40,245 nucleotides of DNA from DAHUZJ01 sp050743865 (GTDB lineage: Bacteria; Actinomycetota; Acidimicrobiia; Acidimicrobiales; RAAP-2): contig JBOGGE010000139.1 of NCBI GenBank assembly GCA_050743865.1, positions 1 to 40,245 on the forward strand. The letters run 5' to 3'. Shown here one piece after another: positions 33,278-40,245 of the stretch. Under the pieces are notes generated by a model. That model was not told the DNA's origin and did no database searches. It worked only from the letters and a program-made list of their open reading frames with translations. A program made the position numbers and the translations under genes. The first letter of the stretch is position 1, and every line of letters starts with the position of its first letter.

Positions 33278-34837
33278 ATGCCTCTCATCGCAATCCCCCG
33301 ACAGCCCGAGCACGCCAGCTGGGCTCGCCGGGTCCGCCGCCCGAGCGTGGTCCTCATCGTCATCCTCGTGGCCCAGCTCATGGTGGTCCTCGATACCACC
33401 ATCGTGAACGTGGCCCTTCCCCACATCCAGGCCAGCCTCGGGTTCTCCACCACCAGCCTCTCCTGGGTCATCAACGCTTACATCCTCACCTTCGGCGGCC
33501 TGCTGCTGCTCGGGGCGCGCGCCGGCGATCTCGCCGGGCGCCGGCGGGTGTTCCTGGCCGGCATCGCCCTCTTCACCGTGAGCTCCCTCGCAGGCGGGCT
33601 CGCCGTCGACTCGTCGATGCTCCTCGCCACCCGGGCGCTCCAGGGGATCGGCGCCGCCCTCGCCGCGCCGTGCGCGCTGTCGTTGCTCACCACGATGTTC
33701 CCCGAGGGTGCTGCCCGGCTCCGGGCGATCGCGCTCTACACGACGGTGTCTGCGGCGGGGGCGGCCATCGGCCTCGTGGCCGGTGGCCTTCTAACCGAGC
33801 TCGTGTCGTGGCGTTGGGTCATGTTCGTGAACGTCCCGATCGGCGCCGTGGTGTGGCTCGTGGGCCAGGTGGCGATCAGCGAGACCGAGACGCGCCACGG
33901 ACGCCTCGACCTCTTCGGCGCGCTGTCCTCCACGGCCGGCATGAGCGGCATCGTCCTCGGGCTCGTCGAGGCGGGAGGGGCCGGGTGGCACAGCCCGGTC
34001 GTCATTGCGGCGTTCACCGTGGGCACCGTCATGCTCGCCGCCTTCGTCCGCCACGAGTCCCATGCAGACGAGCCCGTCCTCCCCCTGCGTCTCTTCGCCC
34101 ACGCCACCAGGACGACGGCGAACGTGGCGAGAGGCCTCGTCTACGCCGGCATGTACGGCATGTTCTTCTTCTTGTCGGAGTACCTCCAGAACGTCCAGCA
34201 CTACTCACCGGTCCGCGCCGGGCTCGCGTTCCTCCCCATCCCGCTCGCCATTTTCGCCTCGTCACAGCTCACGAGCAGGGTGCTCACGAAGGTCCTCCCC
34301 GAGAAGGTGCTCATGCTGGGTGGTGTGGCGATCGCCGCGCTCAGCATGGTGCTGGCGACGACGGTGCGTCCCGACACGTCCTACTTCCAGCTCCTCATCC
34401 CACTCGTCCTGATCGGGGCCGGATCCGGCATCTCGTTCGTGAGCCTCACGTCGGCATCGCTGGCCGATGTCGCCCCCGGCGACGCCGGTGCGGCATCGGG
34501 CCTGGTGAACGTCTCCCAGCAGCTCGGTGCCGCCGTCGGCCTCGCCGTGCTGGTCACGGTCTTCGGCACCCTCACCCGACACGGGCGCACCGGACCATTA
34601 CAGGTCGCCGGGTACGTCCACGCCATGGACGACATCTTCGCCCTGGCCGCGCTGTTCGCGATGGGGGCGCTGGTGCTCATCGCGGTGTTCGTGCGGAGCC
34701 GTCGAGCCCCCGCCGTCGCGCCGACCGAGGCCGAGGCCGAGGTGCGGGCCATCGGCACCAACGGGGTCCAGCCGGCGCTCGAGTCGGAGGGCAAGGGTGA
34801 GCTCGAGCCACAGGTGGTCATGGCGGAGGCAGGCTGA
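33278..34837 (+). CDS. MFS exporter, DHA2 (EmrB/QacA) family, 14 TM segments
   Basis: This 519-residue drug:H+ antiporter family protein has the DHA2 motif C signature region and the conserved LDTTIVNVALPHI in helix 1, followed by GARAGDLAGRRRVF (motif A). About fourteen hydrophobic segments can be counted. The C-terminal tail is acidic and soluble. The ATG at 33278 has AAAGG nine bases upstream. Divergent TetR and the three operators indicate inducible efflux; the substrate is not predictable. Confidence 0.94.
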   Translation: MPLIAIPRQPEHASWARRVRRPSVVLIVILVAQLMVVLDTTIVNVALPHIQASLGFSTTSLSWVINAYILTFGGLLLLGARAGDLAGRRRVFLAGIALFTVSSLAGGLAVDSSMLLATRALQGIGAALAAPCALSLLTTMFPEGAARLRAIALYTTVSAAGAAIGLVAGGLLTELVSWRWVMFVNVPIGAVVWLVGQVAISETETRHGRLDLFGALSSTAGMSGIVLGLVEAGGAGWHSPVVIAAFTVGTVMLAAFVRHESHADEPVLPLRLFAHATRTTANVARGLVYAGMYGMFFFLSEYLQNVQHYSPVRAGLAFLPIPLAIFASSQLTSRVLTKVLPEKVLMLGGVAIAALSMVLATTVRPDTSYFQLLIPLVLIGAGSGISFVSLTSASLADVAPGDAGAASGLVNVSQQLGAAVGLAVLVTVFGTLTRHGRTGPLQVAGYVHAMDDIFALAALFAMGALVLIAVFVRSRRAPAVAPTEAEAEVRAIGTNGVQPALESEGKGELEPQVVMAEAG

Positions 34838-35002
34838 GTCGAGGACCAAGAGGAACCGCGTCCTGGGTCATCGCTTTCATGGCCGGCGCCAGACTTGATG
34901 GGTCCACCAGGTCGGTGGCTCGTTTGGCGCGGAGCAATGCGCTCGACGATGTTCCGGCCCGTGTCGCTCGGTTGCATCTGCCGCCTCGTCCGACGCGCCT
35001 TC

Positions 35003-36346
35003 TCAAGCGGCATGGTCCGGACGCCCCTCCACTAGCGCCTCGGCGATGTCCCCTGCGAGCCGGGTGGCCTCTTTGGCGAGGAGAGTGGCGGTGGTCACGC
35101 GCAGCCCGGGAGGGCTTTCGATGCGAAAGGCGCTGCCGCCCCGAACTGCCCAGCCTCGAGCGAGGAGGCTCTGGGCCACGGTTGCCTCGTCGTCGACAGG
35201 TACCCAGGCATTGAGACCGCTGGCGCCAGTGGCAACGACGCCGTGCGCGGCGAGGGCGTCCACCAGCGCCCTGCGACGCGTTGCGTAGGTGTCCCGTGCC
35301 CGACCGAGCAGCCTGGTCAGGTCAGGGTCGTCGAAGAGGGCGAGCACGACGCTTTGGAGCAGATGGGAGACCCAGCCCGAGGCGGCTTGCTGGGCGTGCA
35401 CGACGCGCCGGGCGGTGAGGGTGTCGGTGGCGAGGGCGCCGAGGCGCAGGTCGGGCCCGAGGGCCTTCGAGGTGGAGCGGACGACGGCCCAGTGGGGCCG
35501 GTCGGCGCCTTGCGCGAGGGCGTGGAGCGAGGCGTCGGCGACGAGGGCAGAGTGGTCGTCTTCGACCACGAGCAGCCCCGGTCGGGCCGTGAGGACCTGG
35601 GCCAGCGCGTCGCGGCGCTCGGGACTGGCGGTGGCACCGGTCGGGCTGTGCAAGCGGGGGGTGAGGACGACGGCACGGACCCGGTCAGCCACGATGTCGA
35701 GGCGGTCCGGGAGGACCCCCTCGTCGTCGACGGGCACTGGAACGACCCGCAGGTCACAGACATCGAGCACGTCGAGCAGCCCGCAGTGGCAGGGATCCTC
35801 GACGGCGACGGGGTCCCCGGGGCGAAGGTGGGCGCCGAGGACCCGGGCAACGCCGTCGAGGCCCCCGCCGACGATCAGCACCCGGTCGGTGGCGATCCCG
35901 TCTTCGGCAAAGGCGCGAGCGAAGTGGGCGACGAGCTCGGGGTTGCCTTCGCCATGCCCGTAGAGCCGTGACCGGCCGCCCTCGAGACGCGCTGCGGCCG
36001 AGGCGAGGGCCGGGCCGAGGTCGGGGAGGAGCGCCGGGTCGGGGTTGCCACCGGCGAGGTTCCGGACGCCGTCCGCGATCGCTGGCGCCGAGCGCCGCAG
36101 CGAGCGCGGCCTCCCGGCGCGGACCTTGGTGCCACCCCGACCCTCGCCTTCGAGCAGTCCGCGATCCCGAAGCATCCGGTAGGCGGTGGCGGCCGTCGCC
36201 GTGCTCACGCCGAGCTCTGCGGCCAAGGTGCGCACCGGCGGCAGGCGCGCCCCCGGGCCGAGCGCGCCCGATGCGATGGCGGCCTCGACCGACGCCGCGA
36301 TCTGCTTGCCGCCACTCCCGACAATCCCGTAGTTTTGTATTGTCAT
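35003..36346 (-). CDS. MocR-type regulator (GntR DNA-binding domain fused to aminotransferase-like domain)
   Basis: This 447-residue protein has a winged-helix GntR domain (about 10-75; LPPVRTLAAELGVSTATAATAYRMLRDRGLLEGEGRGGT) and a fold-type I PLP-aminotransferase-like domain (about 100-440). In the latter, VRSTSKALGPDLRLG carries the lysine expected to bind PLP, and LTPRLHSPTGAT matches the usual HQxPTG region. MocR proteins usually sense PLP or amino compounds. The ATG at 36346 overlaps the ATG of the divergent MFS gene (CATG), and neither gene has a Shine-Dalgarno sequence, so its mRNA is probably leaderless. It likely controls the MFS gene. Confidence 0.93.
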   Translation of the reverse strand: MTIQNYGIVGSGGKQIAASVEAAIASGALGPGARLPPVRTLAAELGVSTATAATAYRMLRDRGLLEGEGRGGTKVRAGRPRSLRRSAPAIADGVRNLAGGNPDPALLPDLGPALASAAARLEGGRSRLYGHGEGNPELVAHFARAFAEDGIATDRVLIVGGGLDGVARVLGAHLRPGDPVAVEDPCHCGLLDVLDVCDLRVVPVPVDDEGVLPDRLDIVADRVRAVVLTPRLHSPTGATASPERRDALAQVLTARPGLLVVEDDHSALVADASLHALAQGADRPHWAVVRSTSKALGPDLRLGALATDTLTARRVVHAQQAASGWVSHLLQSVVLALFDDPDLTRLLGRARDTYATRRRALVDALAAHGVVATGASGLNAWVPVDDEATVAQSLLARGWAVRGGSAFRIESPPGLRVTTATLLAKEATRLAGDIAEALVEGRPDHAA

Positions 36347-36367
36347 GTCTACACAATGTACTACTAC
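36329..36367. promoter_or_regulatory. Inverted repeat centred on two overlapping divergent start codons
   Basis: A 15-bp left arm (36329-36343, GTAGTTTTGTATTGT) and a right arm (36353-36367, ACAATGTACTACTAC) match at 11 of 15 positions when inverted; the inner ATTGT/ACAAT and the outer GTAGT/ACTAC are perfect. The centre, 36348, lies next to the CATG that contains both start codons. This is a likely MocR-binding site placed over both transcription and translation starts. Confidence 0.6.
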
Positions 36368-37592
36368 GTTGACGGGACCGAAGCCGGCGAAGCGGGCGGC
36401 GTGGCTTCCGGTAGCAATAGCGCTGGCCGGCATCGGCTGGGGGTCGAACCAGTTCACCCCAATGCTCCTCGTCTACGCCCGGACGCTCGGGCTTTCCACC
36501 GGAACCCTCGACGGCCTCTTCGGCATCTACGCCGCCGGCCTCGTCCCGAGCCTGCTCGTGGCCGGCATGGCGTCGGACGCCAGAGGCCGGCGCCCGGTCG
36601 TCATCGGTGCGGCGGGCGTGTCGCTCGGGGCAACGGTGGTCGTGGTCTTCGGCGCTCACGAGCTGCCGTTGCTCTTCGTCGGCCGCTTCTTCGCCGGGGT
36701 GGCGAGCGGCATGGTCTTCTCGGCTGGCACGTCCTGGCTGCGGGAGATCTCGCTCCCCCCGTTCGGTTCCGCCACCGCCCCCGTGGCGGCGCGGCGGGCC
36801 GCGGTCGCCATGACCGTGGGTTTCGGCGCCGGACCGCTCGCATCCGGCCTTCTCGCCCAATGGACCCCCGACCCGGTGGTGACCGCCTACTTGCCCCACC
36901 TGGTGGTCATGGCCGTCGCCCTGCTCGCCGTGGCAGGCGTGGCCGAGACGCTGCCTGCTGGTGAACGGCGCCGGGTACGGATCGTGGTCCCCGAGGTGGC
37001 CCTGCCCCGCTTCCGCCGAGTCGTGGCCCCGCTCGCCCCGTGGGTTTTCGCCGCGCCCGCGGTGGCCTTCGCCTTCCTCCCCGAGATCCTCGGCGCCCAA
37101 CGGGCGGGCGACGGAATCGCCCTCACCGCCGCAGTCACCGCCCTCGCCGCCTTCTCGGGCGTTGCCATCCAACCCGTCGCCCGCCGCCTCGACGCCCACG
37201 GCGCCCGGAACCTGGCCGCCACGGCCGGCCTCGTAGTGATGGGCGCCGGACTCGGGCTGGCGGCCGTGGCCGCCTTCGTCGGGCAGATCTGGCTGCTCCT
37301 TCCCTGCGCCGTGGTCCTCGGCGCCGCCTACGGGACCTGCCTTGTCGCAGGACTCGTCGAGGTCCAGGCCCTCGCTCGACCCGGCGGTCTGGCCTCACTG
37401 ACCGCCTGTTACTACGCCCTCACCTACGTCGGGTTCTCTCTGCCGTTCCTCCTCGCCCTGGCCGGTCACCTCGTCAATTACCCGCTGCTGCTCCTCGTGA
37501 CCGCCGTGCTGGCGCTCGCCACCGCAGCCGTCGTGACCAGGAACGCCGCCGACGTTGCCCCCACCTCAGCACTCAAAAAGGACCAGGTGTGA
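36345..37592 (+). CDS. MFS transporter
   Basis: This 415-residue major facilitator protein has about twelve hydrophobic segments, beginning at WLPVAIALAGIGWGSNQFTPML. The helix 2-3 loop has MASDARGRRPVVIGA (motif A), and VGRFFAGVASGMVFSAGTSW lies in helix 4. The ATG at 36345 overlaps the divergent MocR start, implying a leaderless or very short leader mRNA. The C-terminus is a short polar tail (TSALKKDQV). The substrate is unknown; MocR control would fit an amine, amino acid or B6-related compound, as inference. Confidence 0.92.
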   Translation: MSTQCTTTLTGPKPAKRAAWLPVAIALAGIGWGSNQFTPMLLVYARTLGLSTGTLDGLFGIYAAGLVPSLLVAGMASDARGRRPVVIGAAGVSLGATVVVVFGAHELPLLFVGRFFAGVASGMVFSAGTSWLREISLPPFGSATAPVAARRAAVAMTVGFGAGPLASGLLAQWTPDPVVTAYLPHLVVMAVALLAVAGVAETLPAGERRRVRIVVPEVALPRFRRVVAPLAPWVFAAPAVAFAFLPEILGAQRAGDGIALTAAVTALAAFSGVAIQPVARRLDAHGARNLAATAGLVVMGAGLGLAAVAAFVGQIWLLLPCAVVLGAAYGTCLVAGLVEVQALARPGGLASLTACYYALTYVGFSLPFLLALAGHLVNYPLLLLVTAVLALATAAVVTRNAADVAPTSALKKDQV

Positions 37593-37594
37593 GG

Positions 37595-37610
37595 GCCGGA
37601 TCGAACCGGC
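37595..37610. terminator. Hairpin just after the MFS stop codon
   Basis: GCCGG and CCGGC pair perfectly across a six-base loop, three bases after the TGA at 37590-37592. It may be a simple terminator. On the minus strand the same bases resemble a tRNA T-arm (GCCGG-TTCGAT-CCGGC), but the loop is one base short and no other tRNA arms fit. Confidence 0.4.
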
Positions 37611-37659
37611 GACGGCTACCTGGCAGAGCCCCATTCGTTCTTCGACCAAACCCGCTCCA

Positions 37660-37935
37660 AGACCCCCGAGTGTGCTTGGAAAGGCTGGTGATCGCCCCGG
37701 GGACGACGAAGTAGGCGACCGGCTGGGAGGTCGGCTCCGGCCGATGGGGAAGGTCGAACCGGACGGAGACGGGGACGGGGCAGCTGGCGACCAGCGCGGA
37801 GAGCGCGGCGTCGAGGCCTCGCTCGTCGAGGATGGACGGGCGGATGCCCCGGACGAGGTTGCCCAGGTCCCCGGCGGCGCCCTTGGCCCCCTCGTAGGCG
37901 CGTTCGACCATCTCCCGGGCGGCCTCGGGGTCCGG
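37660..37935 (-). pseudogene. Remnant of a NarL-type sensor histidine kinase
   Basis: About 92 codons match the end of the dimerisation domain and the start of the ATPase domain of an LiaS/NarL-family kinase: EMVERAYEGAKGAAGDLGNLVRGIRPSILDERGLDAALSALV, then PVPVSV and AYFVVPGAITSLSKHTRGS. The N-box asparagine expected in the last segment (TN-x2-KH) is changed to serine. The phospho-acceptor histidine region and the rest of the ATPase domain are missing on either side. It is therefore a fragment and cannot be an active kinase. Confidence 0.7.
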
Positions 37936-38181
37936 CGCCGCCCACCAGGGCCACAGGCCCGGTCGGCCCGGATGAAGCAGTCGATCGTCGCCCACGTCCA
38001 TCCGAACACGGCGCGACCGGTGCAGTGCCCTCGTCACGGGCGTGCGCCGAGCATGAGCGCCGTCTCCGAGCGTCACTCGGCCACTCTGTTCCTGCGCATC
38101 CCCATGCCGCGCAATCCGAGATGGCACTCGGCTGGCTGCCAAGGGATGCGCCGTCGAGCGGCCGGACTGCTCCATTCTCTC

Positions 38182-38487
38182 TCAGGCGAGAGTGATCGGC
38201 ACTTCGGTCACCCGGCCCGCTACCGCGTTCACGCTTGCTTCACCAGTGGCGCCGGGAGCGAGCGCCCGGAGCGTCCAGGGGCCCGGGCGGGCGAAGAAGC
38301 GGAACCGCCCCTCAGGTGACGTGACCACCTCTGCCGTGAAGTCGCCGCCCGAGTCGAGCAGGCGCACGTACGCACCCGCCGCCGGTCCGGAGGGGCTGTG
38401 CACGGCCCCCTCGATCACGGTCTCCTTGGTGACGTCCACGCCTTGAAGGTCGCGTCCTTGCTCGGGGGCGCCGCAGCCGGAGGGCAT
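38182..38487 (-). CDS. sseC: DUF1416 protein (SseC-like)
   Basis: This 101-residue protein has a carboxypeptidase-regulatory-like beta-sandwich: VIEGAVHSPSGPAAGAYVRLLDSGGDFTAEVVTSPEGRFRFFARPGPWTLRALAPG. Its N-terminus, MPSGCGAPEQGRD, contains one cysteine. In mycobacteria the DUF1416 gene sseC follows the thiosulfate sulfurtransferase gene, and the order here is the same, with stop and start sharing one base (TGATG at 38489-38485). It is probably a helper in sulfur transfer; its biochemical role is unknown. Confidence 0.9.
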   Translation of the reverse strand: MPSGCGAPEQGRDLQGVDVTKETVIEGAVHSPSGPAAGAYVRLLDSGGDFTAEVVTSPEGRFRFFARPGPWTLRALAPGATGEASVNAVAGRVTEVPITLA

Positions 38488-39320
38488 CAGACGCCCTTCT
38501 CGACGGGAACGCCGACGAGCGATCCGTACTCGGTCCAGCTGCCGTCGTAGTTCCTCACGTTCGGCAGGTCGAGCAGTTCGTGGAGGGCGAACCACGTGTG
38601 AGCGGAGCGCTCGCCGATGCGGCAGTACGCGATGGTCTCCTTGGCGATGTCCAGTCCCGCCTCGGTGTAGAGATGGCGGAGCTCGTCGTCGGACTTGAAC
38701 GTACCGTCCTCTCGGGCTGCCTTCGACCAGGGGACGTTCTTGGCGCTGGGCACATGCCCGGCCCGCTGTGCCTGCTCCTGGGGCAGGTGAGCTGGGGCGA
38801 GGAGGCGACCCGTGAACTCGTCGGGGCTGCGCACGTCCACGAGGTTCAGCTTCTCGATGGCAGACACCACCTGGTCGCGAAACGCCCGGATGTCCCGGCG
38901 GGGCTCCTTCGCCTTGTACTGGGTGGGCTTGCGCGGCGGCACGTCGACCACCAGCTCTCGACTTTGCAGTTCCCAGAGCTTGCGCCCGCCGTCGAGGAGC
39001 TTGGTGTCCTCGTGGCCGTAGATCTTGAGGTACCAGTAGGCGTAGGCGGCGAACCAGTTGTTGTTGCCGCCGTAGAGGACAACCGTGTGGTCGTTCGCCA
39101 CGCCTCTCGATGACATGAGCTTCTCGAAGCCCTCCTTGTCGAGGAAGTCCCGACGGATAGGGTCTTGGAGGTCCTTCGTCCAGTCGAGACGGATTGCGCC
39201 TTTGATGTGGCCCTTGTCGTAGGCGCTGACGTCCTCGTCGACCTCGGCGAAGACGACGGCCGGGTCGTCGAGGTGAGCTGCGGCCCATTCGGTGTCGATC
39301 AATGCGTTCGCACGGCTCAT
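38487..39320 (-). CDS. sseA: Thiosulfate sulfurtransferase (two-domain rhodanese, SseA/CysA type)
   Basis: This 277-residue enzyme moves sulfane sulfur from thiosulfate to an acceptor such as cyanide or a thiol. It has two rhodanese domains. The N-terminal one (YDKGHIKGAIRLDW ... VVLYGGNNNWFAAYAYWYLKIYG) is inactive, with glycine at the cysteine position; the C-terminal one carries the catalytic loop C233-RIGERS. The ATG at 39320 has AAAGGAG upstream. It is co-translated with the DUF1416 gene, and the carbonic anhydrase gene lies 50 bp upstream on the same strand, probably in one transcript. Confidence 0.95.
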   Translation of the reverse strand: MSRANALIDTEWAAAHLDDPAVVFAEVDEDVSAYDKGHIKGAIRLDWTKDLQDPIRRDFLDKEGFEKLMSSRGVANDHTVVLYGGNNNWFAAYAYWYLKIYGHEDTKLLDGGRKLWELQSRELVVDVPPRKPTQYKAKEPRRDIRAFRDQVVSAIEKLNLVDVRSPDEFTGRLLAPAHLPQEQAQRAGHVPSAKNVPWSKAAREDGTFKSDDELRHLYTEAGLDIAKETIAYCRIGERSAHTWFALHELLDLPNVRNYDGSWTEYGSLVGVPVEKGV

Positions 39321-39370
39321 GGTGTTGCTCCTTTTCTCTTGCTCTACGAATCTCAGCGAACCAGCCCGGA

Positions 39371-39865
39371 CTACAGCGCGATCTCGTCGAGTCGGCCCGC
39401 TTTCTCGTCGTAGACGAAACCGCGTACCGCATCCTTGTGGGGGAGGAAAGGGCTGGCCTTGATCCGGGCCACCGACTGACGTACGTCCTCGGCCGAGTCC
39501 GGGAAGGCCTCGGGGGCCCAGGGTGGCCGGATACCCGTATCGTCTTGGATCTGCCGGGCGAAGGCCTCATCCTTGAAGGTTCGCATCCCGCAGTCAGCGT
39601 GGTGGACGATGATGATCTCCTTCGTGCCGAGCAAGCGCTGGGAAATGGCGAGGGAGCGGATCGCGTCGTCGGTGATGGCGCCCCCCGCATTGCGGATCAC
39701 GTGGGCGTCACCCTCGCTCAGGCCGAAGATCCCGTAGGGGCTCACCCTTGCGTCCATGCAGGTGATGATGGCGACGTGCCGGCCGGGGGGCATCGGGAGG
39801 TTCCCCTTGTCGAAGCCAGCGGCGTAGCGCTCGGCATTGCGCAACAGGTCGTCGGTGACGGTCAC
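39371..39865 (-). CDS. Beta-class carbonic anhydrase
   Basis: This 164-residue zinc enzyme interconverts carbon dioxide and bicarbonate. The zinc ligands are visible as C36 (CMDAR), H89 and C92 (HHADC), with D38/R40 forming the usual dyad. The length is that of the short beta-CA subgroup. I chose the GTG at 39865 because GGAGG stands seven bases upstream; an ATG at 39907 has no ribosome-binding site. It precedes sseA and sseC on the same strand. Confidence 0.93.
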   Translation of the reverse strand: MTVTDDLLRNAERYAAGFDKGNLPMPPGRHVAIITCMDARVSPYGIFGLSEGDAHVIRNAGGAITDDAIRSLAISQRLLGTKEIIIVHHADCGMRTFKDEAFARQIQDDTGIRPPWAPEAFPDSAEDVRQSVARIKASPFLPHKDAVRGFVYDEKAGRLDEIAL

Positions 39866-40245
39866 GATCGCCTCCTCCAGGATGCTCCAGGGAATGTTGA
39901 CCAACATAGTCGGGATTTACGAGAGTGCCAACAGCCCCCTGAGGAACCGGGAGCCGAGCCTTGACTTGCTCCTCTGGGTGCCCGAAACCCGTCCGTGCAG
40001 GTCATGCCACCATCCGGTACTCGTGGATCACCCCAGAAGGGCAAAGCAGAGGAACCAGAGAGCCATGGTGGCATCGTCGCCGATGCTGCGACGGGAAACC
40101 AAAAGTGCAGGCCGGAGCGGCGGATGAGGTTCTCGGCATCGGCAGGTTGGCGGGCTCGAACAAGCACCACCTCCTTCAGCCAAATCGGTCGTCGGGGTGG
40201 CTCCCGAGCGGTGGACCCGTCAGGTGCCGAGCGCTGAAGCGAAGA
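39866..40245. other. Right end of the window, no supported gene
   Basis: About 380 bp without a gene I can support. A minus-strand stretch has AAGGAGGTG near 40170 followed by GTG/TTG starts, but the resulting frames (for example SGLHFWFPVAASATMPPW) are not recognisable. A tiny frame MALWFLCFALLG ends within twelve codons. Confidence 0.35.

Noticed and set aside
37593..37670. tRNA gene on the minus strand
   Set aside because: Only a T-arm-like hairpin with a six-base loop; no acceptor, D or anticodon arms can be drawn.

Overview
The window is high-GC, densely coded DNA with no rRNA, tRNA, CRISPR array or intact transposon that I can see. It looks like a chromosomal segment of an actinobacterium. 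The markers are a WhiB protein next to a PdtaS-type kinase (the same neighbours as whiB1 and pdtaS in mycobacteria), the three-gene set of MSMEG_4193-type phosphatase, DUF3090 and SCO1664-family protein, DUF3107, an SseA/SseC (DUF1416) pair, and an FrhB-type F420-linked iron-sulfur protein. The class Acidimicrobiia would fit, but that is inference.

Layout. 1-5.7 kb: the start of a secreted protein, aconitase, a PIG-L deacetylase, a DEAD-box helicase and a Bcp-type peroxiredoxin. 5.7-10.4 kb: an Fpg/Nei glycosylase, an FrhB-like protein, a family 5 uracil-DNA glycosylase and the overlapping phosphatase/DUF3090/SCO1664 operon. 10.4-14.6 kb: a DUF1275 membrane protein, a hypothetical protein, then a glycerophosphodiesterase-etfB-etfA operon read leftward. 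14.7-20.1 kb: whiB with a strong promoter, pdtaS, a PHP-domain phosphatase, and a tightly overlapped operon of DUF3107 and two unequal ArsA/Get3-like ATPases. 20.2-25.4 kb: a dGTPase-like HD protein, an Nfu-type protein coupled to a broken fumarylacetoacetate hydrolase gene, a cytochrome P450, a Mug glycosylase and a small zinc-ribbon protein. 25.7-28.2 kb: a CPA1 antiporter and a phosphoribosyltransferase.

28.4-40.2 kb is more accessory in character. A DEAD-box helicase, a cold-shock protein and a fatty acid desaturase lie in a row on the minus strand and look like a cold-adaptation group. A decayed stretch follows (31.6-32.5 kb). Next come two regulator/exporter pairs with readable control regions: TetR/DHA2 exporter with three 17-bp operators spaced exactly 24 bp, and MocR/MFS whose two start codons overlap on opposite strands in the middle of an inverted repeat. 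After a histidine-kinase remnant come DUF1416, a thiosulfate sulfurtransferase and a beta-carbonic anhydrase.

No wholly new multi-gene system is evident. The best candidates for new biology are the two compact regulatory regions, the helicase-cspA-desaturase cluster, the uncharacterised phosphatase/DUF3090/SCO1664 trio and the DUF3107-linked ATPase pair. Several genes show single-base frame problems (FAH gene, helicase start, hypothetical gene at 32 kb). These could be real decay, unusual starts, or sequence error.
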